Shown here piece by piece: positions 25,579-34,633 of a DNA stretch of 64,000 nucleotides (its first letter is position 1; each line of letters opens with the position of its first letter). This stretch comes from Alistipes finegoldii DSM 17242 (lineage in GTDB: Bacteria; Bacteroidota; Bacteroidia; Bacteroidales; Rikenellaceae), in contig NC_018011.1 in the NCBI RefSeq assembly GCF_000265365.1, forward strand, positions 868,001 through 932,000, given 5' to 3'. The notes under the pieces are model-generated. The model made no database searches. It had not been told where the DNA came from and saw only the letters and a list, made by a program, of their open reading frames with translations. Position numbers and translations under genes: made by a program.

Positions 25579-25942
25579 GCAAAAATGTTACCTATTCGAG
25601 GAACACGAATCTATTTTCTTCCCTTCACGATTCAACATCTTTTCCCAGCCATTTTGTCAATATATCGAGCAAAAAAACCTTATTCGGCCTCGCGCGCGCG
25701 TATTACGGTAACTTACCGTAGTAATGTTTTTGTTGTATAACAAGTTGAATAAAATGTTTACCAATGTTGAATAGTGAATTTATCAAAGATAAATTCTTTG
25801 ATAAATATATATATATAAAGTAGAATTTGCAGAAATGTTACGTATTGTCCCCGGAAATTTGCAAGAATGTTACCTGTTTTTTTGCAGAAATATTACCTAT
25901 TATTCCGCCCAAAAATAGTTTTTTGCAAAAATGTTACATATT
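25576..25942. repeat. Iteron-like array (five 21-bp direct repeats)
   Basis: Copies of TTTGCArAAATgTTACcTATT start at 25576, 25826, 25858, 25881 and 25922, all in the same direction; the last overlaps the integrase stop codon. Four of them lie within about 120 bases. Each keeps TTTGCA and TTAC. Iterons of this sort bind replication initiators or act as recombinase accessory sites. No initiator gene is in the window. Confidence 0.7.
25704..25720. promoter_or_regulatory. 17-bp palindrome, possible operator
   Basis: TACGGTAACTTACCGTA is a perfect inverted repeat around a central base, next to an alternating CGCGCGCG run and close to the iteron-like array. Its position suggests a binding site for a regulator or initiator. 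No regulator is assigned. Confidence 0.45.
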
Positions 25943-27325
25943 CCCAACGCCATACATAGGCATCGGCATGGCCATATACGATTCGTTCAAACTGGCATAT
26001 TTTTTACTGAATGACAGGTTTCTATACATTTGGGCTGCCTTGATCTCAAAAATTTCATCTTCAGACAAATTACTGGCCACAAAATCGAGAACCATGCGAT
26101 TTGCAATATCTACTTTCTTCATATTAAATGAGATATAGCTTTTTGTCACGTTTTTTTTACCGTGACCAAGAGCAGCAGCGATCGTATCTTCCGGAACATC
26201 GAGAACCGAGGCCAACGTCGCCCACGTGTCGCGCGCATAATACGATCGCAGAAAAGGGTAGAGGCCGGTTTTCGTTTTTTTCCCCCAACGTGCTTTATCA
26301 ACTTCAACCCTGCCAAACTCCTTCAGATGCTTGTTCATCATCTTCAGGAACGATCTGTAATCAGCACGTTCGTCCATGAAGCAAAGCAAATATTTCTTTC
26401 CCCTCCAGCGGTTGATGATCTCTTGGGCTTCGGGTTCAACCTTGATCGAATAGCGTTTCTTCGTTTTCTGACGACTGAACTCTATTCGACCGCCCACCAT
26501 ATCAGTCGGACGTAACAGAAGCAGATCGCCGATATTAATTCCAATCAGGTAAAAAGAGAGCATAAACACATCCAAATACCGCTGGCAGAATTCCTCAGCG
26601 GGAAAATCCCGGATAATTCGCAGATCCTTTACCGGCAGCGCCAGTTTCACAGGCTCTTCCGATGGCATTTCGAATTTTTTGAAGGGATACCAGTTCGCTT
26701 CCGCCACACCATAGGTCACTGCATCATTAAACAGGGTTCGCAGGTTTCGCAAATGAAGGTTTACACCATTGGGAGTCAGTCTTCGCACACCAGGTATAGC
26801 CCGCCCCTTGGCATCGAGGTGCTGCGAGAAGAGGAAACGCTCAAAGCCCAGCAGCCAAGCCTTATCGACATCTCTGAAAGACAACTTTCCTTTATCGTAT
26901 GCCAAGATTTTCTTCAGCGTATGTTCGTGTGTGCCCCGCGTCGATGCGTTTGCGATGCGGTCGATATATTGCTCGTAATAGTCGATCAGGTCACCCCGCG
27001 CCGAGCAGGACACCGTTTGCGATGCAACAAGATATTGCTTCACCTCGCGGGTCGACATATTGGCGAGTTGGCCTGAAACCTCCAGCACGGTCAGTTTTTT
27101 CTCAAGAGACAACAACTGCTCCTGAAGGGCCATGTTAAATAGCCTTTTCGATTTGTGTTTGACGATTCGGCACGTCTGGGAATTCCAGTTCTCCGGAGCA
27201 AGGTAGATTTTCACAGGGATCTGGAATACGATCGAGCGTGTCGCCGAAACTGAAATTTTTAACGGATACAATTCGTCTTTTTTGCGCTGAACCCTAAGAT
27301 CCAGAAATGGTTTTAATGTAGCCAT
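25934..27325 (-). CDS. Tyrosine recombinase (integrase) of the conjugative element
   Basis: A protein of 463 residues from the ATG at 27325 (MATLKPFLDLRVQRKKDELY); an ATG at 27385 lies in repeats and is less likely. An N-terminal arm-binding domain is followed by a SAM-like core-binding domain (about 115-220) and the catalytic domain. Visible catalytic residues are the Arg in YYARDTWATL, the His in ALGHGKK and the Tyr in TKSYISF; the usual first Arg box reads GINIGDLLLL instead. It integrates and excises the element at the adjacent tRNA-Val. Confidence 0.9.
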   Translation of the reverse strand: MATLKPFLDLRVQRKKDELYPLKISVSATRSIVFQIPVKIYLAPENWNSQTCRIVKHKSKRLFNMALQEQLLSLEKKLTVLEVSGQLANMSTREVKQYLVASQTVSCSARGDLIDYYEQYIDRIANASTRGTHEHTLKKILAYDKGKLSFRDVDKAWLLGFERFLFSQHLDAKGRAIPGVRRLTPNGVNLHLRNLRTLFNDAVTYGVAEANWYPFKKFEMPSEEPVKLALPVKDLRIIRDFPAEEFCQRYLDVFMLSFYLIGINIGDLLLLRPTDMVGGRIEFSRQKTKKRYSIKVEPEAQEIINRWRGKKYLLCFMDERADYRSFLKMMNKHLKEFGRVEVDKARWGKKTKTGLYPFLRSYYARDTWATLASVLDVPEDTIAAALGHGKKNVTKSYISFNMKKVDIANRMVLDFVASNLSEDEIFEIKAAQMYRNLSFSKKYASLNESYMAMPMPMYGVGNM

Positions 27326-27334
27326 AAATTTTTT

Positions 27335-27389
27335 AGCAAAACCAGTAGCAAAACCATTTGCACAAAATAGCACACTTTTGCACACTTTT
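27335..27389. repeat. Short direct repeats before the integrase gene (possible arm sites)
   Basis: AGCAAAACC occurs at 27335-27343 and 27347-27355 (12 bases apart), and GCACACTTTT occurs twice in tandem at 27370-27379 and 27380-27389. They lie between the integrase start and the tRNA attachment site, where arm-type binding sites are expected. Confidence 0.5.
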
Positions 27390-27473
27390 CTCCTCTTACA
27401 GAACGCAGGGATAAAAAAGAGAAAAGCGGCTAAAAATACGTTCTACACGCATCTCTGACCGCTTTTTGATTAG

Positions 27474-27548
27474 TGGGAGCTGAGGGATTCGAACCCCCGA
27501 CCCTCTGCTTGTAAGGCAGACGCTCTGAACCAACTGAGCTAAGCTCCC
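27474..27548 (-). tRNA. tRNA-Val (anticodon UAC)
   Basis: A 75-base gene with a complete cloverleaf: acceptor GGGAGCT/AGCTCCC, anticodon loop CTTACAA and T-loop GTTCGAATC. It differs from the second tRNA-Val (44582-44656) at one D-arm base. The minus-strand box TACATTTG at 27569-27576 can serve as its promoter. Its 3' end marks the junction of the conjugative element. An inverted repeat AAAAGCGG/CCGCTTTT (27421-27468) may end the transcript. Confidence 0.97.
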
Positions 27549-27568
27549 CTTTTGCTGAATTGCGAGTG

Positions 27569-27576
27569 CAAATGTA
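27569..27576 (-). promoter_or_regulatory. Putative -7 box of tRNA-Val 1
   Basis: The minus strand reads TACATTTG, about 20 bases before the tRNA 5' end. An independent promoter supports this being a working gene rather than an att remnant. Confidence 0.55.
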
Positions 27577-27644
27577 TGATAAATAAATCATTCCTGCAAG
27601 ACCTCGCTTCATTTTGGGAAATCTTTTTTCGCTGGCTGTTCGTT

Positions 27645-27667
27645 CGGTTTACACGCTGGTTTACACA
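27645..27667. repeat. Left-end paired motifs of island 2
   Basis: CGGTTTACACGCTGGTTTAC and the next three bases hold two GGTTTACAC motifs (27646-27654 and 27658-27666), 12 bases apart. The same pair occurs at the right end next to the integrase (44475 and 44487). They are probably integrase arm sites and define the island ends. Confidence 0.7.
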
Positions 27668-27741
27668 TTTGCATAAAGCCAATGCTGGTTAAACAATAGT
27701 GAATTAGTTGATAATCTTATATTTGAATAAGAGAGGATAAA

Positions 27742-27779
27742 CTTTACAAAGGGGCCTATAAATATACCCCTTTGCAAAG
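27742..27779 (-). terminator. Hairpin downstream of the decayed gene at 27864
   Basis: CTTTACAAAGGGG (27742-27754) pairs with CCCCTTTGCAAAG (27767-27779) with one mismatch and a 12-base AT-rich loop. It lies about 85 bases after the stop of the gene at 27864-28328. The rest of 27580-27860 holds no gene. Confidence 0.5.
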
Positions 27780-27863
27780 TCTGTCCTCGTATCTGTTGAG
27801 AAAACGCGTGGGAAAATTTTCCCCTGCTCTCTCCTTTTAAGAGAGTGTTTGTTGCTTTTGTAT

Positions 27864-28328
27864 CTATATGAACTGCTCTAAATATTTCTCGTTGAAACCC
27901 GTGAGTGGAAATTTGAAATCTTTCTGTGTACCGTCTATTGCCGTATAGCTGAATACGACCGTATCGCTCTTAATATGGGCTTCAAAAAGATTGAGCATAC
28001 AGTTGGACTTGGGAATATCTACCATGTTAGGTAATATAATGGCGAGACAACCCTCCTCTACGGCTTTTGGATTTAGCAGATAGGAGAATCCTGCCATATA
28101 ATGACCCCGTCTCTGAAAACAGATGGTCATATCTTTCGTAGGGTCGATGTCGAGTTCAAAGATATAGTGAAATTCTCGTGGCGTAGGATCATCAGTTCTA
28201 CGTCCTACGAACAGACAGACGCCGTAAATATTATCATAAGATACGCCTTTGGCGATATACGATACTTGAACATCGTCGATAGTTTCTGTGCCTGTTTTTC
28301 AATCAATACTTGGTGTTTTTCTTTTCAT
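27864..28328 (-). pseudogene. Hypothetical gene with an in-frame TGA at codon 10
   Basis: The frame opens at ATG 28328 (MKRKTPSID), meets TGA at 28299-28301, then stays open for a further 144 codons. The part after the stop reads like a real protein (FHYIFELDIDPTKDMTICFQ, then ILPNMVDIPKSNCMLNLFEA). No ATG, GTG or TTG occurs in the frame until the ATG at 28130, which would lose about 57 residues. It is probably inactivated by a nonsense mutation. I do not recognise the family. Confidence 0.55.
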
Positions 28329-28412
28329 TTTAGCTAAAATTTATGTTGTGATTAAATCTTTGATTATGATGTAAATATAGTAAAAATTTATGAAATATGC
28401 AAGTAATATAAA

Positions 28413-28464
28413 AAGGACAAGCTAATAATTAGATTTTTTAGTTTTTAATTATTAGCTTGTCCTT
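28413..28464 (-). terminator. Strong 19-bp stem terminator after the LRR lipoprotein gene
   Basis: AAGGACAAGCTAATAATTA (28413-28431) pairs perfectly with TAATTATTAGCTTGTCCTT (28446-28464), with a 14-base T-rich loop. It lies about 40 bases after the stop of the gene at 28506. Confidence 0.75.
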
Positions 28465-28505
28465 CCTATCAATTTTGCAACGAGTTTATATAGGAAACAT
28501 ATGAA

Positions 28506-31500
28506 TCAAAATTCGCAAACAGCTCTTGTGTTTTCACTGTGTCCCGCCGCGCTAATATGTCGCACATAACCAGAATCAAATGAAACTGAAAAAGCATAAT
28601 GATATGTTATATCCGTGCTATCTGCTGCTGCCCAATATGATCCAGATAATAAAGGATAACCAACTTTTTGTAAACTTTGATTTAATATATTCTTGTTATA
28701 ATATACTTGTAATAGCTCTTCTTTTGATGGCAATTTCCATGCTGCACCTAATTGTTCACACCATTCTTCTACACCATCTACCCATTCCATCCGCCCTGAT
28801 TCATTAATCGATATTGCTTTACCATGATGATTCTCTGCTAATTCGTAAATAATACCATTATTTCCATCTATATTGATGCAGTATCCAATTTTGAGAATCC
28901 CATTTACAGATGTTATCGGCATTGTTGTGTTGGAACAGTAAAAGTAGTCCAGATTAATATTTTTAGATATGTTAATTTCTGTTATTGAATTTCCTCGGCA
29001 ATCCAAATATGTTAATTTTTGATTATTGATTACCTCTAATTCATTCAATTGATTGTCGTAACATTTTAAACTTTTCAATTCCGAACAATTAGATATAAGC
29101 AATGTTGGTAATTGATTGCTATGACAGTCTAAATCATTTAGAGATAAACAATTATTGACGTCAAGGTTCTTTAATTGATTTTCATAGCAATTTATCGTTT
29201 GCAATGCAACATTATTGCTTAAATCAAGTGCAGTCAGATTATTTGCAAAACAATCCAATGTTTGCAATGCTCTATTGGTCGATAAATCCAATGCAGAAAG
29301 AATATTTGAGCTGCAATCAACGTATTTAATCGCATAACATTTATTAGTGTTTAGCGATGTTAATTGCGCATTATCCGTGCAATTAAGTGTTATCAGTGTT
29401 GGCAGTTCACTCAAATCAACTGCTTTCAAATATGCATTACTTGAAATATCTGCTTTCGTCCATTTAGCATATCCACCGAGAACCAATGATTGCAAAGAGG
29501 AATTTTTTACACTAATAGTCGATTGCGATACGCAATTAGATGAACTGCTTATCAAGTAAAGGGCTGTTAAATTACCACAATTCTTAATATTCAACGAGGT
29601 CAATAATCGGCATGAATGACAATAGAGTTTTTCGAGTTTTGTATTATTGCTAACATCCAACGCCTTTATAACATTTGATGCACAATTATAATAGGTCAAG
29701 GCGGGATTCGTATTTGTGTCTATTGCTGTCAAACTATTCGTGTTGCAGTCCAAATAAGATAGATTTTCCAATCCGCCTATTTTTAAATCCACAAGACTGT
29801 TTGAGAAGCATTTAATCTCTGTAAGTTGCGTATTTTGTGTCAAATCCAATTCGACCACACTATTATTTGAGCAGTCCAACGTTTTAAGATTGGCAAAATA
29901 TTCTACGCCTTTTAACGAATAAATGGATTTACCATTACATTTGATAAATGTTATTTTAAGGGCCTCTTTTGTGTCTATTTCTTTGTCGCCGTTAGTATCA
30001 AAATTGGCTGTTAAATAGGCTTTGAATAGCGGGTCTTCAAATGTAAGCACATCGGCAACATCACCTTTTTGCACAATAGTTATTGTTTGGGAAACATTCT
30101 TATCCGCATTTTGAATCGTGATATACCCAGTACGGGATTGAGAGCCATCGTTTGATGCTATATTGAAATTCAATGTCCGCTCAGTCATTGCACGGGTGCT
30201 GACATGAGTAATCCATGTGTCGGTTTCTGGAATTGTGACAAGTAAATCCGTATTGCTTTGTAAAACCACTTGTAAGGTCTGCTGTTCATAGGTCAATTCA
30301 TAATCCGATTCAGACAGAATAATTGCATCCTTTTGTAGTTGTGTAATCGTTACTTTGCATGAGGTCGTACCATCTACACCAGCCAATGTAATATCGGCAG
30401 AACGACCATCATAAGATTCATTTTCAGCAACAGAAAAACGAATATTCTCTCCCTGCGATTGAATGCTCAACCACGTTTTTGCATCTTGTGGAATCTGAAT
30501 AGTATAATCTATATTGGCTGTAACGGCAACATCCAACAAGCCTCCTGCGGCATTGACTGTATAGGTGTCTTGCACGGTGGTTATGGTATTTCCTACCCCT
30601 TTTAACGTAATTGTTTTCATGTAGGAATTATTCTGGGCATCTGTCAGAATAATCAGAATCTTTCCATCACGAATAGGATTAGGTGCGGTAATAGCGATTG
30701 TTCCAGTCAATTTTGTTTGCTCCGTAATCTCGACTTTCCAACCTGCCTGCTCAAAGGTTTCGATAGTTACCGTTTCCGAGGAAGAGGTTATCGTATAATT
30801 CAGCGTTTTCGTTTCTCCTGCTGAAATATTGATAAGATCGGAAGAATCGAAACGTATAGACAATGCTACACTTTTAGGGATTGTAATAATCGTATCATCG
30901 GCTAATGTAAAATAAACATTTTCATCATCTTCTGTTACGCTTTTGAAAATGCTACTGCCATCTTTGCCGTCTGTTCCATCCTTTCCATCTTCTCCTGTAG
31001 CCTTGCCTAATTGCGTCCAGTTCGTTCCGTTGTCATAGGAAATCCACCAATAACCCTCTCGGATTTCGAGTTTAGGAGTAACGCCGTCTTTGCCATTCGT
31101 TCCATCTTCTCCACCCGAACCGTCTGCACCATCTTTACCGTCCGTGCCCTCTGCTTTAATTTTATTTCCTTTATCATCTTTCAGCCAGTCACCGTTGAGC
31201 GTCCAATAATAAACGCCATCCGTGTCTTGTTTTACACCGATGGTAGGTGTTACGCCATCTTTCCCATTAGTTCCATCCTCACCATTAACACCATCTTCTC
31301 CGTCTTTACCATCTGTACCATTATAAATCGTAATAGAATTGCTTTTTGCAAAAGTTATCGTATAGCCAATAATTTCACCATCATTAGTTATTGGCGTAAC
31401 ACTCGTTATATAATCGTTATTCTGTAATGCTGTTATGATGGTCTGCAACGATGAAATATTCGTATTCATTTGCTTGCAACGTTCTTCCAATATTGTAAGC

Positions 31501-31607
31501 CGATTTTCGAGGTCATTCAAATCATTACGCAATGCACTATCATCATACTTGTCGCTACAACCCAATAACAACAAGCCACACATGAGTAAGGATAATGTTT
31601 TTTTCAT
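28506..31607 (-). CDS. Surface lipoprotein with collagen-like, BACON, LRR and Lcl-like domains
   Basis: A 1033-residue protein. A lipoprotein signal (MKKTLSLLMCGLLLLGCSDK, lipid-bearing Cys17) is followed by a coiled coil (about 25-65) and three runs of GxD collagen-like triplets (about 97-120, 155-180, 205-220). Between the runs lies a YWTLNGDWLKDDKG-type segment as in DUF4988 proteins. Two BACON-like domains follow (about 345-520), then leucine-rich repeats with LDCSNN-type units (about 560-880). The C-terminus has WKLPSKEELL and SYWAAADS, as in Lcl/DUF1566 domains. It probably faces the outside and binds glycans or proteins. Frame intact. Confidence 0.85.
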   Translation of the reverse strand: MKKTLSLLMCGLLLLGCSDKYDDSALRNDLNDLENRLTILEERCKQMNTNISSLQTIITALQNNDYITSVTPITNDGEIIGYTITFAKSNSITIYNGTDGKDGEDGVNGEDGTNGKDGVTPTIGVKQDTDGVYYWTLNGDWLKDDKGNKIKAEGTDGKDGADGSGGEDGTNGKDGVTPKLEIREGYWWISYDNGTNWTQLGKATGEDGKDGTDGKDGSSIFKSVTEDDENVYFTLADDTIITIPKSVALSIRFDSSDLINISAGETKTLNYTITSSSETVTIETFEQAGWKVEITEQTKLTGTIAITAPNPIRDGKILIILTDAQNNSYMKTITLKGVGNTITTVQDTYTVNAAGGLLDVAVTANIDYTIQIPQDAKTWLSIQSQGENIRFSVAENESYDGRSADITLAGVDGTTSCKVTITQLQKDAIILSESDYELTYEQQTLQVVLQSNTDLLVTIPETDTWITHVSTRAMTERTLNFNIASNDGSQSRTGYITIQNADKNVSQTITIVQKGDVADVLTFEDPLFKAYLTANFDTNGDKEIDTKEALKITFIKCNGKSIYSLKGVEYFANLKTLDCSNNSVVELDLTQNTQLTEIKCFSNSLVDLKIGGLENLSYLDCNTNSLTAIDTNTNPALTYYNCASNVIKALDVSNNTKLEKLYCHSCRLLTSLNIKNCGNLTALYLISSSSNCVSQSTISVKNSSLQSLVLGGYAKWTKADISSNAYLKAVDLSELPTLITLNCTDNAQLTSLNTNKCYAIKYVDCSSNILSALDLSTNRALQTLDCFANNLTALDLSNNVALQTINCYENQLKNLDVNNCLSLNDLDCHSNQLPTLLISNCSELKSLKCYDNQLNELEVINNQKLTYLDCRGNSITEINISKNINLDYFYCSNTTMPITSVNGILKIGYCINIDGNNGIIYELAENHHGKAISINESGRMEWVDGVEEWCEQLGAAWKLPSKEELLQVYYNKNILNQSLQKVGYPLLSGSYWAAADSTDITYHYAFSVSFDSGYVRHISAAGHSENTRAVCEF

Positions 31608-31646
31608 ACAATTCGATTTTTAGATACAAGAATCTGATTATAAATC

Positions 31647-33623
31647 TTAGAACCCCATTATGCTACTAAACGTTTTCCAGCCGTCAGCTGTCTTATATGC
31701 CGAAAGACTTTCGGAGGGGACTTTAAGGACACAATTAGGATTCATTTCTCCAAAGGCTTGTTCAGTACATTTTGGAGGTATTACCGCGCCTATTATTATT
31801 GATGTCAAATTAGGATTGTTGCTAAAAGTTTTCTTGCCAATTGATTCTAACTGTGTACAAGCAGAGGCATCAAATGTTGTCAACTTATAAAGTTGTGCAA
31901 AAGCACTGGATATATCGCTTGATATATATTGTAATTTAGATCCTTTTTCGAAAGATATTGTTGTTAAATTAGAGCATCCCGAAAACATCGGATTATGAAG
32001 TCTCTCTATACTTGCAGGAATCTCTATTGTCGTTAAGGATATACATTTGGCAAATGTCCCGTAACTATGCCCCATTGCAAAGCTGTTGGCTCCGCCTTCA
32101 TTGAGCGAGTTAAGCATTGACGGTTTTTCAAAAGTAATTTGTTGCAAATTTGAACAGCCATAAAATGCAGCAACACCTATTGTTGTTACAGTTGATGGAA
32201 TTTCAATAGCAGACAATGCAATACAATTACTGAATGCACCATGAGGTTCCCAAGAACATGCCCCGCCAATCTCTTTAAGTTTAGAATTTGATTCAAAAGA
32301 AACAACTTGTAGTTGAGTGCAATTAAAGAATGCTGAGACCCCAATAATTTCGACAGATGCGGGAATCTCGATTGATTTTAATGCGGTGCAATCTGTAAAT
32401 GCGCCATAATTTATGTGTTCATAATGAGTATCATAACCACCTTTGATTATTTTGAGATTAGAATTTCTCCCAAAAGTAACGCTTGTCAGATTTGTGCAAC
32501 CTTTAAATGCGGCCGCTTCTATTGTTTCCACATTTGCAGGAATTTCCACAGATGTTAATGCAGAGCAATTAGCAAAAACTCCATAACAATTAATATTATA
32601 TGAAGTGTATCCGCCTTTTATTATCGTGAGTTTTGAACCTTGTTCAAATTTGAGTTCCGCTAATCTTGAACAATCTTGAAAAGCCGATTGGTCAATTGTT
32701 TCAACATTTGCAGGAATCAGAATCGAGGTTAAAAGGCTATTATAAAACGCTTTTTCTCCAATCGTTATAAGACCTTTCGGCAATATGCATTTTTCTATTT
32801 TTGAATTTATAAAGGCTTGAGATGGAATTTCATTAATATTGGAAGCTGAAATATCGAGGTTTCGCAATTGGGGGAGTCGGTTTCGAATTAAATAAAAATC
32901 GAGTTCTCCTAATTCGCCTGTAATTGTCAATGATTCTATTTTGGCATAATCATAGTCCACAAGAACTGTTTCCAACATTCCTTTTTGGGAAACATCCACT
33001 GTAATATTTAGAAGCTCTTCACCAGCCTGATAAATGATAGCTGTTTCCTTGAATTCTCCATAGTAAAATGTGATTTGTCCCTCTCGCTGTTCTCTGCTTT
33101 CATTTTGTGCAACAGTAAATGTCGCTGTACCACCGTAGGTGTCTTTGAACATAACCCATTCTTTACAACTGTCATCAATCCGATATTCAAAGTTAAAAGT
33201 TGTTTTAACTTCAATATGAGCTTCACCACCTGTTGCATCCATCTCTATTTTAGATGGAGAAATAATAAGCTCACCATGGCGTTGTGTTATTGTAAGGGTT
33301 TCATTTGCAGTCCCGCAAGAAAACAAGAATGTCGTGCTCCGTTCTTTCTTTTCATTATTTTCCATTACCATAAAGGTTACCTCGTCCCAGTCTTTACCAT
33401 CAGATTGGGAGGGCGTACACCACGGGGCGCCACCTGTCAACGTCCAATCACGGCTGCTATAAACATAAATGGATTGCTTTTCTCTGCTAATATCAAAAGA
33501 TAATTTGTTTTGACTAAGTTCGATGGTATCTTCTTTTGGATTTTGTTTGTCGATTTCATTTCCACCCTCAGAGCAACCACAAATCATCAGTACAACCAGC
33601 GTAAATAAGGCTATTTTTTTCAT
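31647..33623 (-). CDS. BACON and BspA-type leucine-rich-repeat lipoprotein
   Basis: A protein of 658 residues from the ATG at 33623 (MKKIALFTLVVLMICGCSEG, lipid-bearing Cys17); a longer frame would overlap the upstream gene. Two BACON-like domains (about 30-215) carry the usual WCTPS and ITQRHGEL signatures. The rest is made of LRR_5 (BspA-like) repeats with the I.IPA.VETI..AF..C..L pattern, which mediate adhesion in related surface proteins. It lies 39 bases upstream of the other lipoprotein gene, so the two are probably expressed together. Confidence 0.85.
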   Translation of the reverse strand: MKKIALFTLVVLMICGCSEGGNEIDKQNPKEDTIELSQNKLSFDISREKQSIYVYSSRDWTLTGGAPWCTPSQSDGKDWDEVTFMVMENNEKKERSTTFLFSCGTANETLTITQRHGELIISPSKIEMDATGGEAHIEVKTTFNFEYRIDDSCKEWVMFKDTYGGTATFTVAQNESREQREGQITFYYGEFKETAIIYQAGEELLNITVDVSQKGMLETVLVDYDYAKIESLTITGELGELDFYLIRNRLPQLRNLDISASNINEIPSQAFINSKIEKCILPKGLITIGEKAFYNSLLTSILIPANVETIDQSAFQDCSRLAELKFEQGSKLTIIKGGYTSYNINCYGVFANCSALTSVEIPANVETIEAAAFKGCTNLTSVTFGRNSNLKIIKGGYDTHYEHINYGAFTDCTALKSIEIPASVEIIGVSAFFNCTQLQVVSFESNSKLKEIGGACSWEPHGAFSNCIALSAIEIPSTVTTIGVAAFYGCSNLQQITFEKPSMLNSLNEGGANSFAMGHSYGTFAKCISLTTIEIPASIERLHNPMFSGCSNLTTISFEKGSKLQYISSDISSAFAQLYKLTTFDASACTQLESIGKKTFSNNPNLTSIIIGAVIPPKCTEQAFGEMNPNCVLKVPSESLSAYKTADGWKTFSSIMGF

Positions 33624-33640
33624 AATCGTTATTCGAAATG

Positions 33641-33994
33641 CTAATATTTGCCAATTTGAATATCCACGAAATCCGACCAACCACCATTCATACTTATTTC
33701 GGTTACAGGCAGTCCGAATATGTTGCGCGATTTTGAAATCGTGGTATAATGTTCTTTTAAACGATTTCCATAGATAGCAACCGACCCTATATCTCCTGCT
33801 CCATCAGGACAAAACATAAACAGATTTACGGGCTGGCCTTGATTGGATATTTCTATGGCCATACATCCCGAACTCAATAGTTCCGATTTGAGGTTCACCG
33901 TTAAATGTTGAAATGCAGGACTTGCCTTAATGTTACGATGCAAATTCGTAACGATAGCTTGACTTCGCTCATTGAGCCGACAGGGTGGGAACAT
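33641..33994 (-). CDS. Hypothetical protein upstream of the lipoprotein pair
   Basis: A 117-residue protein (MFPPCRLNERSQAIVTNLHR) without signal peptide or membrane segment. The C-terminal half looks protein-like (GLPVTEISMNGGWSDFVDIQ). It ends 17 bases before the LRR lipoprotein start, which suggests one operon. It may be a remnant of a longer gene, since a stop lies just before its ATG and the upstream DNA has no clear promoter. Confidence 0.4.
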   Translation of the reverse strand: MFPPCRLNERSQAIVTNLHRNIKASPAFQHLTVNLKSELLSSGCMAIEISNQGQPVNLFMFCPDGAGDIGSVAIYGNRLKEHYTTISKSRNIFGLPVTEISMNGGWSDFVDIQIGKY

Positions 33995-34592
33995 AATTCA
34001 TCATTTATATACATCCAACCCCCAGATGTGATTAGTAAAAAAAAGAAAGCGCAGGGCTGCTGACTTATTTTAGTGCGACAGGTCGTAGGAAACCCAATAG
34101 ATAAAATAAGCAACAACCCCACGCCTGTATCGTGAAGATACGACGGGAGGGCAATGCCACTTATTCTCTCTATTGTGCTTGGAATTTCCTACGTTCGTCA
34201 CACGAGAATAAAGTTACACTTCCGTAATTCAATATGTCTCCCACAAAAGTAGAAAACAATCGTCGGAAATGCAACGGCTTTGCACCTCTTTTTTCGAGGT
34301 TGTTGCAGATACAAATTTCGCCAAAACAAAATTGCAATCCAACGGCGATACGACTGGAAAGTAAACTTTGTTCTTTGCTTATTGGGATAGTAGGCTTTGT
34401 TCTCGGCTTTAAGCCTGCATAAGCCCTCAAAATGTACGTTATATCAGTCAAATACAAACGATTATTGAGTTCCTGTCTGCATAAAGTTCATATTTCTACA
34501 AGAGTGATGACATTACAGAACACAATAGTCGTTATTCCAGACACTTATCGAACTTATTAAGTATCTATCCGCTTTGTTCTTCCGTAAAAGAG
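33995..34592. other. Intergenic stretch without a confident gene
   Basis: A 95-codon minus-strand frame (34170-34457, MYLTDITYILRAYAGLKP) and a similar plus-strand frame overlap each other, and neither has a recognisable protein pattern. Hairpin-like segments around 34080-34150 (ATCGTGAAGATACGA) are present. I see nothing else that can be supported. Confidence 0.5.
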
Positions 34593-34626
34593 AATACCCC
34601 TGCTGTTGTGAAACAGCAAGGGTATT
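34593..34626 (-). terminator. Terminator after the DUF262 gene
   Basis: AATACCCCTGCTGTT pairs with AACAGCAAGGGTATT across a 4-base loop, only 8 bases after the stop of the gene at 34634. Confidence 0.75.
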
Positions 34627-34633
34627 TCATAAT

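Larger units (their letters stand above)
1..27473. mobile_element. Integrative conjugative element (right part)
   Basis: Conjugation genes (traK to traE order, coupling protein, relaxase and mobilisation accessory gene), an accessory region and a tyrosine recombinase run in one direction and end at a tRNA-Val gene. This is the usual layout of a CTnDOT-like Bacteroidales element integrated at a tRNA 3' end. The right end is placed just outside the tRNA (27474); the left end is outside the window. The accessory region carries long dispersed repeats not seen in the core DNA. No regulatory genes of the rte type and no resistance genes are visible. Confidence 0.85.

Noticed and set aside
34170..34457. 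95-codon minus-strand frame (MYLTDITYILRAYAGLKP)
   Set aside because: It overlaps an opposite frame of similar quality, with no start context, operon partner or family pattern.
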